This document shows, piece after piece, positions 6,340-15,037 of a stretch of 24,983 nucleotides of DNA (the first letter of the stretch is position 1; each line of letters begins with the position of its first letter). Origin of the DNA: Alphaproteobacteria bacterium (lineage in GTDB: Bacteria > Pseudomonadota > Alphaproteobacteria > UBA3830). A program made the translations under genes and the position numbers. Under the pieces are notes generated by a model. The model was not told the origin of the DNA. It worked only from the letters and a program-made list of their open reading frames with translations, and did no database searches. Location: assembly GCA_025998735.1 (NCBI GenBank), contig BNWJ01000009.1, positions 1 through 24,983 on the forward strand. The letters run 5' to 3'.

Positions 6340-7690
6340 GTTATACAGAACTTTGTTTCAATTACTATCGCCACTATTGAGGGTGTATTTCTACTCGAGA
6401 TGCTTCTATGGAAAAGATAGAATTGGATCAGTGTGCAATCATTTTGGGAAAGCGACAATTCCGAGACCAGCCGGTAAACTCATTTGGGTGCACGCCGCCA
6501 GTGTCGGGGAATCCACGGCGGCTCTCACGTTCATCAATCACATAAAGAAGAAATTCACGGATCTGAATGTGCTAATTACCACGATAACCGTCACGTCGTT
6601 CGATATTTTAAAACCAAAAATAGAAAAAATAAGCAATTGCCATCATCAATATGCGGTGGCCGATAATCCGAGATGGATAAAGCGCTTTATGGATCATTGG
6701 AAAGTGGACGTCGCGGTTTTTTTGGAGTCGGAAATTTGGCCGAATACAATGGAGGAACTCGAGAAAAGAAAAATACCGACTTTCTTATTGAGTGCAAGAT
6801 TATCTCCGAAGTCGTTCAAGAGATGGTGTATGGTCAGAGAATTTTTTTCAAAAGTTGTTGGGAAATTCGATGCGATATTGGCGCAGTCGTCGCTGGATGA
6901 AGAAAGATTCCGTCATTTTTCTCCGGAAAACACAAAGCTAATCGATAACTTGAAATATGCAAACGCACTTCTTCCATGCAACGATAAACTACTGGAAGTT
7001 TTTCAAAAACTCTGCAAAAACAAGAGAGTTCTGGTGGCCGCTAGTACCCACGAAAAAGAAGAAGAAGCGATAATCGAAGCGCACATAAAATTGAAGAAAG
7101 AATTTGATATCGTCACAATAATAATCCCGCGACATCTAACGCGCGTAAAAAGAGTCTGCGAAACAATTCAGAAATATGGATTGAGTTTTTCCCTTAGAAC
7201 AGTGGTTGCACCGCAGGCGTTTACTAATTCAAATTCAACATCGCAAATACAGTCTGCACACGATGAAACAGACGGCAAAGCCATTAGCGCAGGTGCTGCA
7301 AGCACCGAAGCAGAAAACGCCCGTGTCGCAGACACATATTGTATTGATTCCTTCGGAGAAGTGGGAACGTTTTTCAGAATTGCAGATGTGTGTTTTGTTG
7401 GAGGTTCGTTGGTTCCGATCGGCGGGCACAATATCTACGAACCGGTTGCAATTGGTAAGCCGGTATTGCACGGACCATTTATGGACAACGCATTGGAAAT
7501 CCGAGATTTTTTGCATTCCCATGACGTCGCATTTGAAGTTCACGATGCAAATGAAATATATGATGTGTGTTATCGATTGCTGTCCGACGCGAATTTGCTG
7601 AAAAAATTTTCTGAGACGGCCCAAAAAATCACCAAAAATGAATCGCTTGCGAAAATCGACGAAATAATGCAACTGGAGAAAATTCTATGA
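6332..7690 (+). CDS. waaA: 3-deoxy-D-manno-octulosonic acid (Kdo) transferase
   Basis: Transfers Kdo from CMP-Kdo to lipid IV-A at the inner membrane, completing the LPS inner core needed for outer-membrane function. GT30-type glycosyltransferase with WVHAASVGE (52-60; E60 corresponds to the catalytic base), FLESEIWPN, AASTHEKEE, IIPRH and GGSLVPIGGHNIYEP. The start is GTG at 6332 inside the preceding gene. At 452 aa it is longer than the usual length of about 425. The excess is a low-complexity insert around residues 293-330 (rich in S, T, A, N, for example SNSTSQIQSAHDETDG) between the PRH region and the CIDSFGEVGTFF motif. The last codons overlap the next gene by 4 nt (ATGA). Its presence implies the cell still makes Kdo-lipid A. 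Confidence 0.93.
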   Translation: MNKLYRTLFQLLSPLLRVYFYSRCFYGKDRIGSVCNHFGKATIPRPAGKLIWVHAASVGESTAALTFINHIKKKFTDLNVLITTITVTSFDILKPKIEKISNCHHQYAVADNPRWIKRFMDHWKVDVAVFLESEIWPNTMEELEKRKIPTFLLSARLSPKSFKRWCMVREFFSKVVGKFDAILAQSSLDEERFRHFSPENTKLIDNLKYANALLPCNDKLLEVFQKLCKNKRVLVAASTHEKEEEAIIEAHIKLKKEFDIVTIIIPRHLTRVKRVCETIQKYGLSFSLRTVVAPQAFTNSNSTSQIQSAHDETDGKAISAGAASTEAENARVADTYCIDSFGEVGTFFRIADVCFVGGSLVPIGGHNIYEPVAIGKPVLHGPFMDNALEIRDFLHSHDVAFEVHDANEIYDVCYRLLSDANLLKKFSETAQKITKNESLAKIDEIMQLEKIL

Positions 7691-7908
7691 TTATTTTATG
7701 TGCTGCATTCACGCTCATGTTATTTTTTGGACTGATGTACATGAGTTTCGTGGTTTTTGCCATAACGCTGGTGTTCATTATTTTTTTCTCGCTAATGCTT
7801 GTGCCATTTTTCGTGTTTGAATCAATGTGGTGCATTAGTTCGTTCATAATGTTGGATATAGTGCTTGCCGTTGTCATAGGATTACTATATTTAAAAAAGA
7901 ATCGGTGA
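7687..7908 (+). CDS. Small membrane protein of unknown function, in the position before nuoL
   Basis: 73 aa, almost entirely hydrophobic, with two or three probable membrane spans and a basic end (LYLKKNR). The start overlaps the waaA stop by 4 nt (ATGA) and it ends 3 nt before nuoL, so it is translated as part of the run. It occupies the place where nuoK normally precedes nuoL, and its tail loosely recalls NuoK. It is shorter than NuoK (about 100 aa), and its acidic residues (E45, D57) do not match the spacing of the two conserved NuoK glutamates. It could also be an unrelated small protein. Confidence 0.55.
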   Translation: MIILCAAFTLMLFFGLMYMSFVVFAITLVFIIFFSLMLVPFFVFESMWCISSFIMLDIVLAVVIGLLYLKKNR

Positions 7909-7911
7909 CGC

Positions 7912-9696
7912 ATGGAATATGTGGTGTTATCCCAATTGATCACACTTGTTCTTGGAAATATTCTACAGCAACATAACTTTATTGAGTCTGAAAAATATAA
8001 ATACTACGTACCTCTATCTTCATTTATCACGGCGGTAGTTTCCATTGTTTTTTTCATTCTGCAAATAAGAAATCCGTCCGTTGGGTATCATAATTTGTGC
8101 GATTTATGTCTCGCGAAAAACATCACATTTTCCTTTGGAGTGCTGTCGGATTCACTAAGTATAACAATTAGTTGCGTCGTATCAATTATAGCGACGCTTT
8201 CCAATTTCTATTCCATCGGATACATAAAAAAGAATACGAACACATTTTTGGTTTACATAAATGCATTGTCATTTGTCATGGTTATTTTTGTTGCCGCCAA
8301 AAGTCTTCTGCAATCCTATGTGGCGTTGGAATCCATGGTGATAATCATTTATTTGATGACACGTTCCGACAAAAAAAGCGAATCGATCGGATCTGCCATT
8401 GCGTTTCCACATAAATGGGCTAACGTTGGATTTATCGTATCGATGATTGTGATAATGTATACTTTTCAATCGGTTGACTTCGATGACATCAATAAATTTT
8501 CCATGCAAAACGATGAACAACTCGATGTATTGGAATTTATTTCGATATTTATGCTGCTGGCGATATTTGTGAAAACCGCTCAGTTTGGTTTTTCCGGCTG
8601 GCTGACGAAATCCATGGCATCATCTTCAATTCCATTCGCGGCCGTTGTGCTGTCATCAACGGTTGCGCCATGCGGAATACTGCTGCTAATACGTCTCCAG
8701 ACTATATTCGAATGCAGCGAATTTGTTCAGAACATCATGATAATCGTCGGCTCGTTTTCGGCGGTATTTTTCGCGACGAGAGCGATGCTTTGCTTCAACG
8801 TAAATCAGATTCTCGTCTATTCCACCTGCTCTCAAATCGGCTTAATGATTATAGCCTGCGGATTTTCCGCCTATGGAGCGGCGATTATTCTATTTGTTAC
8901 GCATGCGTTTTCCAAAGCGCTTCTGGCGTTTGTCATTGGATCAGTGATTCATGCATTATCCGGCGAGCAAAATCTGCACAATATGGGCGGGTTATTCGAA
9001 TTGCTTCCCAAAACATATGCTTTGTTTATTTCCGCAACGGCGTCTATAATATGTTTGCCACTGATGTCGTCCTACTACGCCTACAAAGTATTTTTGGGAG
9101 AAATTTTGAACAGCGAGATGTATCTGGTGGCGCTGCCACCGATTATTGCGACTTCAATACTTACGGCCACATACTTGTTCCGCATGATATACAAAATATT
9201 TCACGGCGAAAAAAATCTGGACGAAACTATCTTGGCGTACATGAATGAAGACAATGCATACATGAATCGTGTGTCATACATTGCATTATTTTTTGCGATT
9301 TTTTCCGGAGTTATTTTTTATTACGCCGCCTACGCAGACGAAGTCTGGCGAGATATTTTTGCGTTTTCCAAGAGTCGCTGTCATCCGGGAATCCTGTTGT
9401 TTATTTCTACATTGGGAATCGTTTTTGCGACCATAGTATGTAAATCGGTAAAACCAATAGCTATCCAGTGGTTGCACCACGGGCGTTTTATAAGTAAGTG
9501 GTTGCACTACGGGGGGAATTTTATAAGTAAGTGGTTGCACCATATGTGTTTTATAAGTGCGACATGCACCAACATCGGAATCAAGTTGAATAAAGTCCAT
9601 ATTTTTACCGGAAAGCATTCTGTAGTGATTGGTTCCGTATGCATCGTTTTAATTGTGTTTTCATATCTGGCGATACGGATAACTAACCTACTATGA
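7912..9696 (+). CDS. nuoL: NADH-quinone oxidoreductase subunit L, divergent
   Basis: Distal antiporter-like proton-pumping subunit of complex I (ND5 homologue); 594 aa, close to the usual length of about 610. Pump residues are kept at the expected spacing: E140 (YVALES), K221 (VKTAQFG), H331/K335 (THAFSKALL) and K392 (YYAYK), matching E. coli E144, K229, H338/K342 and K399. YSTCSQIG, GSVIHAL and NMGGL are also typical. The normally near-invariant TM7-8 loop (GPTPVSALIHAATMV) is replaced by ASSSIPFAAVVLSSTV, losing its histidine. The usual NRVGD and FFSKD motifs have lost their aspartates. Near the C-terminus a 12-13-residue unit is repeated three times (WLHHGRFISK and variants). It overlaps nuoM by 4 nt. 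Alternative: an Mrp/Mnh antiporter subunit, but the order L-M-N-birA favours nuo. Confidence 0.85.
   Translation: MEYVVLSQLITLVLGNILQQHNFIESEKYKYYVPLSSFITAVVSIVFFILQIRNPSVGYHNLCDLCLAKNITFSFGVLSDSLSITISCVVSIIATLSNFYSIGYIKKNTNTFLVYINALSFVMVIFVAAKSLLQSYVALESMVIIIYLMTRSDKKSESIGSAIAFPHKWANVGFIVSMIVIMYTFQSVDFDDINKFSMQNDEQLDVLEFISIFMLLAIFVKTAQFGFSGWLTKSMASSSIPFAAVVLSSTVAPCGILLLIRLQTIFECSEFVQNIMIIVGSFSAVFFATRAMLCFNVNQILVYSTCSQIGLMIIACGFSAYGAAIILFVTHAFSKALLAFVIGSVIHALSGEQNLHNMGGLFELLPKTYALFISATASIICLPLMSSYYAYKVFLGEILNSEMYLVALPPIIATSILTATYLFRMIYKIFHGEKNLDETILAYMNEDNAYMNRVSYIALFFAIFSGVIFYYAAYADEVWRDIFAFSKSRCHPGILLFISTLGIVFATIVCKSVKPIAIQWLHHGRFISKWLHYGGNFISKWLHHMCFISATCTNIGIKLNKVHIFTGKHSVVIGSVCIVLIVFSYLAIRITNLL
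9463..9557 (+). repeat. In-frame tandem repeat within nuoL
   Basis: Three consecutive units of about 33-36 bp share GTGGTTGCAC then TTTTATAAGT(AAG). They encode WLHHGRFISK, WLHYGGNFISK and WLHHMCFIS. They lie in the region linking the late membrane helices or lateral helix of NuoL. Confidence 0.85.
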
Positions 9697-11057
9697 TAGA
9701 TAACATATTTTCCTACAGTGCTTCACTTTTTGTGATTCTAATACCGTTGATCAGCGCGCTCTGCATAATCAAAATCGACGAGAAGAATCTGCAGCTAAAT
9801 ATAAAATTGGTAAGCATCTGGTCTTCGGGATTTGTCTTTGCTCTAACAACCGGATTATTGTTGTTTTTCGATGACCACGAAGCCATATACTACTACGAGT
9901 ATTTTTCCCTGAACATAAACAGAATATCGATCTATTTTATGGAGGTCACGGCGTTCATAACACTGATGTGCACCATAATCGCGAAAAATGAAATAGACCA
10001 CGACGTAAAAAAATTCAACATAATGGTGATGGTTCTCGAATCATCGATGCTGATGTTATTTTCCATAACAAACATCCTACTGTATTCCTGTTTGCTGGAA
10101 ATCATTGTATTAGCTGCATATTTTTTGGTGGGATTTTTCTCCACAAAACGCAAATACCCATCAAAAGATCTTATTATATTATTTTCTGGAGTGATTTTTG
10201 TGATACTCGGAACGGTGTACATAATAAGCGTAACCGGCGTAAGGGAAATATACGTCCTATCGAAGTACAGTCTCTCATTCAATCAGGAGTTGATATTCTT
10301 CGTGATGTTTTTCATGGGATTGTATTGCATATCCGGATTATTTCCACTACACCTATGGACAGCTGACAGTTATCCCACATCCGTTTTCATATTATTACTG
10401 GGAGCAATATCGCTGATCGGCGGATTCGGCATGATAAACATACTAATTCCCATAGCAAAAAACGTATATCTGCAGGTGCACGATTATATTTCTCACATAG
10501 TTTTGATATCAGTCATTTATTTCACATTGTCTGCGAGCGCTCAAAGGGATTACCAGCGAATTCTAGCGCATATTTCTACCGCAAATATCTCTGTCTCCCT
10601 AATGGGCCTATTCTCGTGTCATGCGGAAGGAATTGTCGGCGCCATCTACAATATGATGACGAACAGCGTAACAATAACGTCGCTGTTAGTAATAAACGAC
10701 AAAGGACTATTGTGCTCGCCATCATTGGCAAAAATATCGATTATTCCTCTGCTCACAATCTTATCGATGCCATTGCTGCCGCTTTTCTATGGAGAATTTC
10801 TCATAATATACAGTATGTTACGTGAAAATCTCGTGTTTGGTATACTATTGTGCGCTATTCTAATGCCCGGAATGTTTTTTGCTGTAAAGACTTTCTGCGA
10901 ACAATGTAATATTGGAATCGAGAAAAAAATCAGTGGCTACGATTTCTTCTATTTAATACCACCAGTGGTCTTTATAGTGGCGCTTGGCATCAGCGTTACG
11001 TGTTGTAGTACGAATGCGCTGTGGAAATACGTGTCCAGGATTACTGGAGGAGCTTAG
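9693..11057 (+). CDS. nuoM: NADH-quinone oxidoreductase subunit M, divergent
   Basis: Middle antiporter-like subunit of complex I (ND4 homologue), 454 aa, slightly shorter than the usual 480-510. Recognisable elements are the TM5 glutamate E136 (SCLLEIIVLAAYFL), LFPLHLWTADSYPTS (about 216-230) in place of P-LHTWLPDAHVEAPTAGS, QRILAHISTANIS in place of KRLIAYSSISHMG, and FYGEFLI with E368, the TM12 glutamate. The two lysines of the proton path are missing: the TM7 lysine aligns with I213 and the TM8 lysine with L241. Position between nuoL (4-nt overlap) and nuoN supports the assignment. Start ATG at 9693. Confidence 0.82.
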   Translation: MIDNIFSYSASLFVILIPLISALCIIKIDEKNLQLNIKLVSIWSSGFVFALTTGLLLFFDDHEAIYYYEYFSLNINRISIYFMEVTAFITLMCTIIAKNEIDHDVKKFNIMVMVLESSMLMLFSITNILLYSCLLEIIVLAAYFLVGFFSTKRKYPSKDLIILFSGVIFVILGTVYIISVTGVREIYVLSKYSLSFNQELIFFVMFFMGLYCISGLFPLHLWTADSYPTSVFILLLGAISLIGGFGMINILIPIAKNVYLQVHDYISHIVLISVIYFTLSASAQRDYQRILAHISTANISVSLMGLFSCHAEGIVGAIYNMMTNSVTITSLLVINDKGLLCSPSLAKISIIPLLTILSMPLLPLFYGEFLIIYSMLRENLVFGILLCAILMPGMFFAVKTFCEQCNIGIEKKISGYDFFYLIPPVVFIVALGISVTCCSTNALWKYVSRITGGA

Positions 11058-11061
11058 TGTT

Positions 11062-12444
11062 ATGATCGGTGATTTCTTTCCGGAGGTTTTGCTATTTTGC
11101 TACTGTGTAACTGTGATGCTTCTGAAGCGTTTCCGTCAAATGGAAATAAAATGGCAGCCGATATTACTTCTGGCGGCGGTGGCGTGCTTTATAGGTGGAG
11201 ACGATTCTCAGAAATCGTATTTATTAGAGTATAGGTATTATGAATCACTGCTGAAGGTCACGGTATTAATTACGGCATTTCTCATATGCCATTTCACAAA
11301 CGAAAGCGATTTTCGAGAGCATGTGTTGCTTGTGCTTTCCACGCTCGGATGCATAGCGACATTTTCCTCCTGTAATCTTGTTTCGATGTTGTGCTCGCTG
11401 GAATTATCCGTCGTTCCAATATATTTCGTGATTGCACAAGTTCTTGCGGCGTCTGTATTATCAGCAAATGCGCGTGCTGCACGCACTATTGTTTATGGAA
11501 TAGCAAGTACATTGATATTTGTTGTTTCCATATGCCTAATGTATGTTTCCACAAGATTTTCTAATTTCAGTGACATTCGCTATGCCTTTTCTTTTTTTCC
11601 GAAACAGGACAATCTGATTCTGGTGGCATCTACGCTTATGCTGCTGTCTATCTGCATGAAAATCGGCATATTCATGTGTCATTCGTGGATAATTGACGTA
11701 CTGGAGAACAAGACATCCAGCACTCTAATGATACTTGGTGTTCTGAGGTTTTCCATCATAATAAGTGCATATAAATTGCTAACATCAGTTTTGTATCATA
11801 TTGATATATCAGGAATAGTCATCATATTATCCTGCATTTCGATAGTCTTCGGAAGTGTTTTACTGACTTTCAGCAAGAGAATCAAAAAAATCATCTGGTA
11901 TTTATGTGTCTGTCATTCTGGAATAGTGCTTTTGTGTTGTTCCTGCAAAACATACACTGCCATGAGAAGCATAGTATGCATGGCGTTGTCTGACTTGATT
12001 TCCATCTCGGGGATACTCATGTTTTTGTTGGCCATAAAAAAAAGCAGCAACAAAGACATAGAACACATTCGCGATTTGAACTCCCTATCAAAATGGGACA
12101 CGCAAATGGCAATATCATTGTCTGTGTTTTTCATATCCATGTTCGGACTGCTACCGCTGATTGGATTCTGGGGAAAATATTACGCACTATTATCATTGAT
12201 GGAAAAGGAGTTCCTGTATCCCATAATTTCCTTGGTGTTTTCTTTGCTCATCAGTTTGATTTGTGCCGCAAAACTACTGGGCGCCATTTGGTTCGGAGAA
12301 CCTGACGATAATCATTCGTTCAGGGTAAACGACGATACGCTAATCAAGGTGATCAATCTGCTTCCGTATCTGGCAGTCACATCCATTCCATTTGCTCTCA
12401 AAATAGCATATCTTATGAGAATAGATTTGTATTTCGTACGATAG
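11062..12444 (+). CDS. nuoN: NADH-quinone oxidoreductase subunit N, divergent
   Basis: Proximal antiporter-like subunit of complex I (ND2 homologue). ATG at 11062 is chosen because GGAGG lies about 12 nt upstream and it follows the nuoM stop by 4 nt; an upstream in-frame ATG at 10984 would overlap nuoM by 74 nt. Length is 460 aa, normal for the family. Conserved points are E114 (SMLCSLELSVVPIYF), K200 (SICMKIGIFMCHSW) with the following His, and PLIGFWGKYYALL with K372. The usual YEGAPTPVTAF segment after TM7 is replaced by LENKTSSTLMI, the TM8 lysine position reads LRF, and the YSSI-H-G loop is only WYLCVCHSG. The gene is followed by birA, as in many Alphaproteobacteria. Confidence 0.82.
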   Translation: MIGDFFPEVLLFCYCVTVMLLKRFRQMEIKWQPILLLAAVACFIGGDDSQKSYLLEYRYYESLLKVTVLITAFLICHFTNESDFREHVLLVLSTLGCIATFSSCNLVSMLCSLELSVVPIYFVIAQVLAASVLSANARAARTIVYGIASTLIFVVSICLMYVSTRFSNFSDIRYAFSFFPKQDNLILVASTLMLLSICMKIGIFMCHSWIIDVLENKTSSTLMILGVLRFSIIISAYKLLTSVLYHIDISGIVIILSCISIVFGSVLLTFSKRIKKIIWYLCVCHSGIVLLCCSCKTYTAMRSIVCMALSDLISISGILMFLLAIKKSSNKDIEHIRDLNSLSKWDTQMAISLSVFFISMFGLLPLIGFWGKYYALLSLMEKEFLYPIISLVFSLLISLICAAKLLGAIWFGEPDDNHSFRVNDDTLIKVINLLPYLAVTSIPFALKIAYLMRIDLYFVR

Positions 12445-12449
12445 GACCT

Positions 12450-13361
12450 ATGCGAATAATAAAATTCAACATAATTGATAGTACTCATAGCTATGCTTTA
12501 AAGTTGATCAACCTTTCGCATAACCTTCCTCTATCCGGTCTTTTTGTCGTCGATCCGGTGCTCGAATCCTCATGTACATCCAAGTACACTCCGGTTCTGC
12601 GCTCCGTGTCTCCTAAAAAATCCTCTGATATAGTCGGTTCTACGAAAGATCTAATAAATGGATCTGTTGAATGTGCCATAATAGCGGACCGCCAAACCAA
12701 AGGCATTGGTAGATGCAATCGCGAGTGGATATCGGACAGCGGAAATCTATTCGTTTCCATCATAAAGTGGCTACCACCAAATGTAGATGTCGGGAAAATC
12801 TCGCTTACCATTGCATGTGCAGTTAGGGACACGATAGCGCATTTTGTCGGAGATTCCAGTGACCTTACGCTTCATTGGCCCAACGATGTCTATCACAGAG
12901 ATAGGAAAATAAGCGGCATACTAATAGCAGTCGCCGGAGAATGGATGGTAATCAGCGTCGGAATAAATGTGAACTCTGCTCCACAACATGATGTTGGATC
13001 CACCAATAATAAAAAGCATGTGCTGCAAGCACCAACCAGCATAGCGGATGTCCTCTCTTCGAGAGACATCCCCACCATGAGTGTATTTAATATATTGATA
13101 ACAAACGTAGATAAGTGGCTCCTCCTATTGGAAAAATCGGATTTTTCTAGTATAAGGTCTTATTGGTTACAAAATATTAACGGAATAAAGTGTAATGTTG
13201 TTGTAAAGAATGGAGTAGAGTCTCTTTCTGGACTGTTTTACGACCTCGATGAGTCTGGTCGATTGGTTTTGGAAAAAAACGGCAAGTATTTATTTATATC
13301 CAGTGGTGATCTATTCTTAAATCAAGAAGGAATCGTAATAAGTAATGAAGAAAAAATCTGA
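12450..13361 (+). CDS. birA: Biotin--[acetyl-CoA-carboxylase] ligase
   Basis: Activates biotin to biotinyl-AMP and attaches it to the lysine of biotin carboxyl carrier protein. Motifs: IIDSTHSYA (ligand lid), ADRQTKGIGRCNREW (80-93, the adenylate-binding RQT-GRGR loop), GNLFVSI, LHWPNDVYHRDRKISGIL with K153, and SVGINVNSAP, then a small C-terminal domain. It lacks an N-terminal helix-turn-helix, so it is a monofunctional ligase without repressor role. It carries about 40 additional residues between the STHSYA motif and CAIIADRQT (about 25-72, Ser-rich). It follows nuoN by 5 nt and overlaps rnj by 17 nt. The only ribosome-site candidate (AGGA) is 3 nt from the ATG, so expression may rely on coupling to nuoN. 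Confidence 0.9.
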   Translation: MRIIKFNIIDSTHSYALKLINLSHNLPLSGLFVVDPVLESSCTSKYTPVLRSVSPKKSSDIVGSTKDLINGSVECAIIADRQTKGIGRCNREWISDSGNLFVSIIKWLPPNVDVGKISLTIACAVRDTIAHFVGDSSDLTLHWPNDVYHRDRKISGILIAVAGEWMVISVGINVNSAPQHDVGSTNNKKHVLQAPTSIADVLSSRDIPTMSVFNILITNVDKWLLLLEKSDFSSIRSYWLQNINGIKCNVVVKNGVESLSGLFYDLDESGRLVLEKNGKYLFISSGDLFLNQEGIVISNEEKI

Positions 13362-15012
13362 AAAAACAAAAATGAGTGGAGTAAATTTTATATCCATCGG
13401 CGGATGCTCCGAAATCGGAATGAATCTGTACGCCTATGTCATAGACGATCAGTGGATACTAGTGGATATGGGAATGGGATTCGATAACAATCTCGGCAGA
13501 GAGCTGCTGGTGCCGTCACCGGAGACGCTCATAAAGAATAAGTCCAAAATAAAGGCTCTGTTTGTAACTCATTCGCACGAAGATCACATAGGTGCGATTC
13601 CATACATATGGTCGATGGTCGGATGTCCCATCTATGCGCGTCAATTTGCTATTGAAATGATTAAGGATCGCTTGCAGCAGTTTGGGATTGAAAAAGACGT
13701 TCCACTCATAAAAGCGTCCGTCGGTGCCAATATATCTGCTGGTGATTTCGATGTGGAATACATTCAGGTTGCGCACTCTACTCCGGAATCTTCTGCGTTG
13801 GCCATCAGGACTCCAGAAGGCGTGATAATTCACACCGGAGATTGGAGATTAGACGATGATCCGGTGCTCGGCTCCAAAACCGATGAAAAAAGATTAAAGG
13901 AATACGGAGATTCCGGCGTTCTCGCCCTCGTCTGCGATTCAACCAACGTATTTAGGAACGAAAGATTCGGATCCGAAAAGCAAGTTCGGGAGAATCTCAT
14001 TAAAATCGTAAAAGAGCACAAGAAAAATCGCATTCTGATAACTTGCTTCGCCTCGAACTTGGCGAGATTGGAAAGTTGCTACTTCGCAGCTAAAGAAAGC
14101 GGACGTCAAATGGTGGTCGCCGGCAGATCTATCAAGAGAATCGAAAAAATCGCGAAATTATCCGGATATCTTTCCAATATACCGGCTTTTCTGGATGAGA
14201 AAAAGGCTGACTCGCTGGATCCGTCGAAAACATTGTTGGTGTGTACCGGCAGTCAGGGAGAACCAAATTCCGCTCTTGCAAAAATAGCCGATGGCGGTCA
14301 CAAAAACGTATCGCTTACCAAAGACGATATCGTGATATTTTCCTCTCGTGTCATTCCGGGAAACGAAAAATCTGTTCTTGAAATACAGAATTCGCTGACC
14401 TCCAAAAACGTGAAAATCATAATGGATGTGGATAGTGACATACACGCGTCTGGACATCCGAGCAAGGCTGAGTTGGTGCATCTCTATAATCTAACAAAGC
14501 CTCAGATACTGGTGCCGATACATGGCGAGACGGTCCAGCTGCACAAACATGCTGAAATAGGAAATGAGCACGGCATAAAAGACGTCATTATACCGCATGA
14601 TGGATGTGTTCTGAGATTATCCAAAAATGATCCGAAGATAATCGATGATATTTCCTGTGGCGTGCTTGCGGTGGACGGAAGTAAACTCATACCAATCGAC
14701 GGCATAGTCTATAAGCAGAGAAAAACACTGTCATCCAGTGGCGTAGTCAGCGCCTGCGTTAGCTACAACAAAGGAATGATAAAACTATTGGATCTGCAAT
14801 GCGTTGGCATCTTCGAGAATTCCGAGCAATTGGAAGCAGACGATATCAAAAAAGACATTTCTTCGGAAATAAAATTATCTCTGGAAAACATCTTTAAAGG
14901 AAGAGGAAACGCAAAAGACATACAGTCTTCTGTTGAGAAAATTGTCCGTACTGCTTTTATCGATGCCCGCGGGAAGAAACCAGTCGTGTTTGTGCACGTA
15001 ATTACAGTGTGA
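13345..15012 (+). CDS. rnj: Ribonuclease J
   Basis: Metallo-beta-lactamase/beta-CASP RNase with 5'-to-3' exonuclease and endonuclease activity, used by Alphaproteobacteria in rRNA maturation and mRNA turnover. The zinc site is intact: THSHEDH (H76, H78, D80, H81), VAHSTPE, and HTGDWRLDDDP. The beta-CASP part has CDSTNV, ITCFASNLARL, GRSIKRI, CTGSQGEPNSAL and FSSRVIPGNE. SGHPSKAELVHLYNLTKPQI then PIHGE close the core, followed by the C-terminal domain. The 555-aa length is typical. The start ATG at 13345 lies inside birA; an in-frame ATG at 13372 is an alternative. Location after birA is the usual alphaproteobacterial arrangement. Confidence 0.95.
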   Translation: MKKKSEKTKMSGVNFISIGGCSEIGMNLYAYVIDDQWILVDMGMGFDNNLGRELLVPSPETLIKNKSKIKALFVTHSHEDHIGAIPYIWSMVGCPIYARQFAIEMIKDRLQQFGIEKDVPLIKASVGANISAGDFDVEYIQVAHSTPESSALAIRTPEGVIIHTGDWRLDDDPVLGSKTDEKRLKEYGDSGVLALVCDSTNVFRNERFGSEKQVRENLIKIVKEHKKNRILITCFASNLARLESCYFAAKESGRQMVVAGRSIKRIEKIAKLSGYLSNIPAFLDEKKADSLDPSKTLLVCTGSQGEPNSALAKIADGGHKNVSLTKDDIVIFSSRVIPGNEKSVLEIQNSLTSKNVKIIMDVDSDIHASGHPSKAELVHLYNLTKPQILVPIHGETVQLHKHAEIGNEHGIKDVIIPHDGCVLRLSKNDPKIIDDISCGVLAVDGSKLIPIDGIVYKQRKTLSSSGVVSACVSYNKGMIKLLDLQCVGIFENSEQLEADDIKKDISSEIKLSLENIFKGRGNAKDIQSSVEKIVRTAFIDARGKKPVVFVHVITV

Positions 15013-15037
15013 CGCCAACGTGACGTTGGATCCATTA

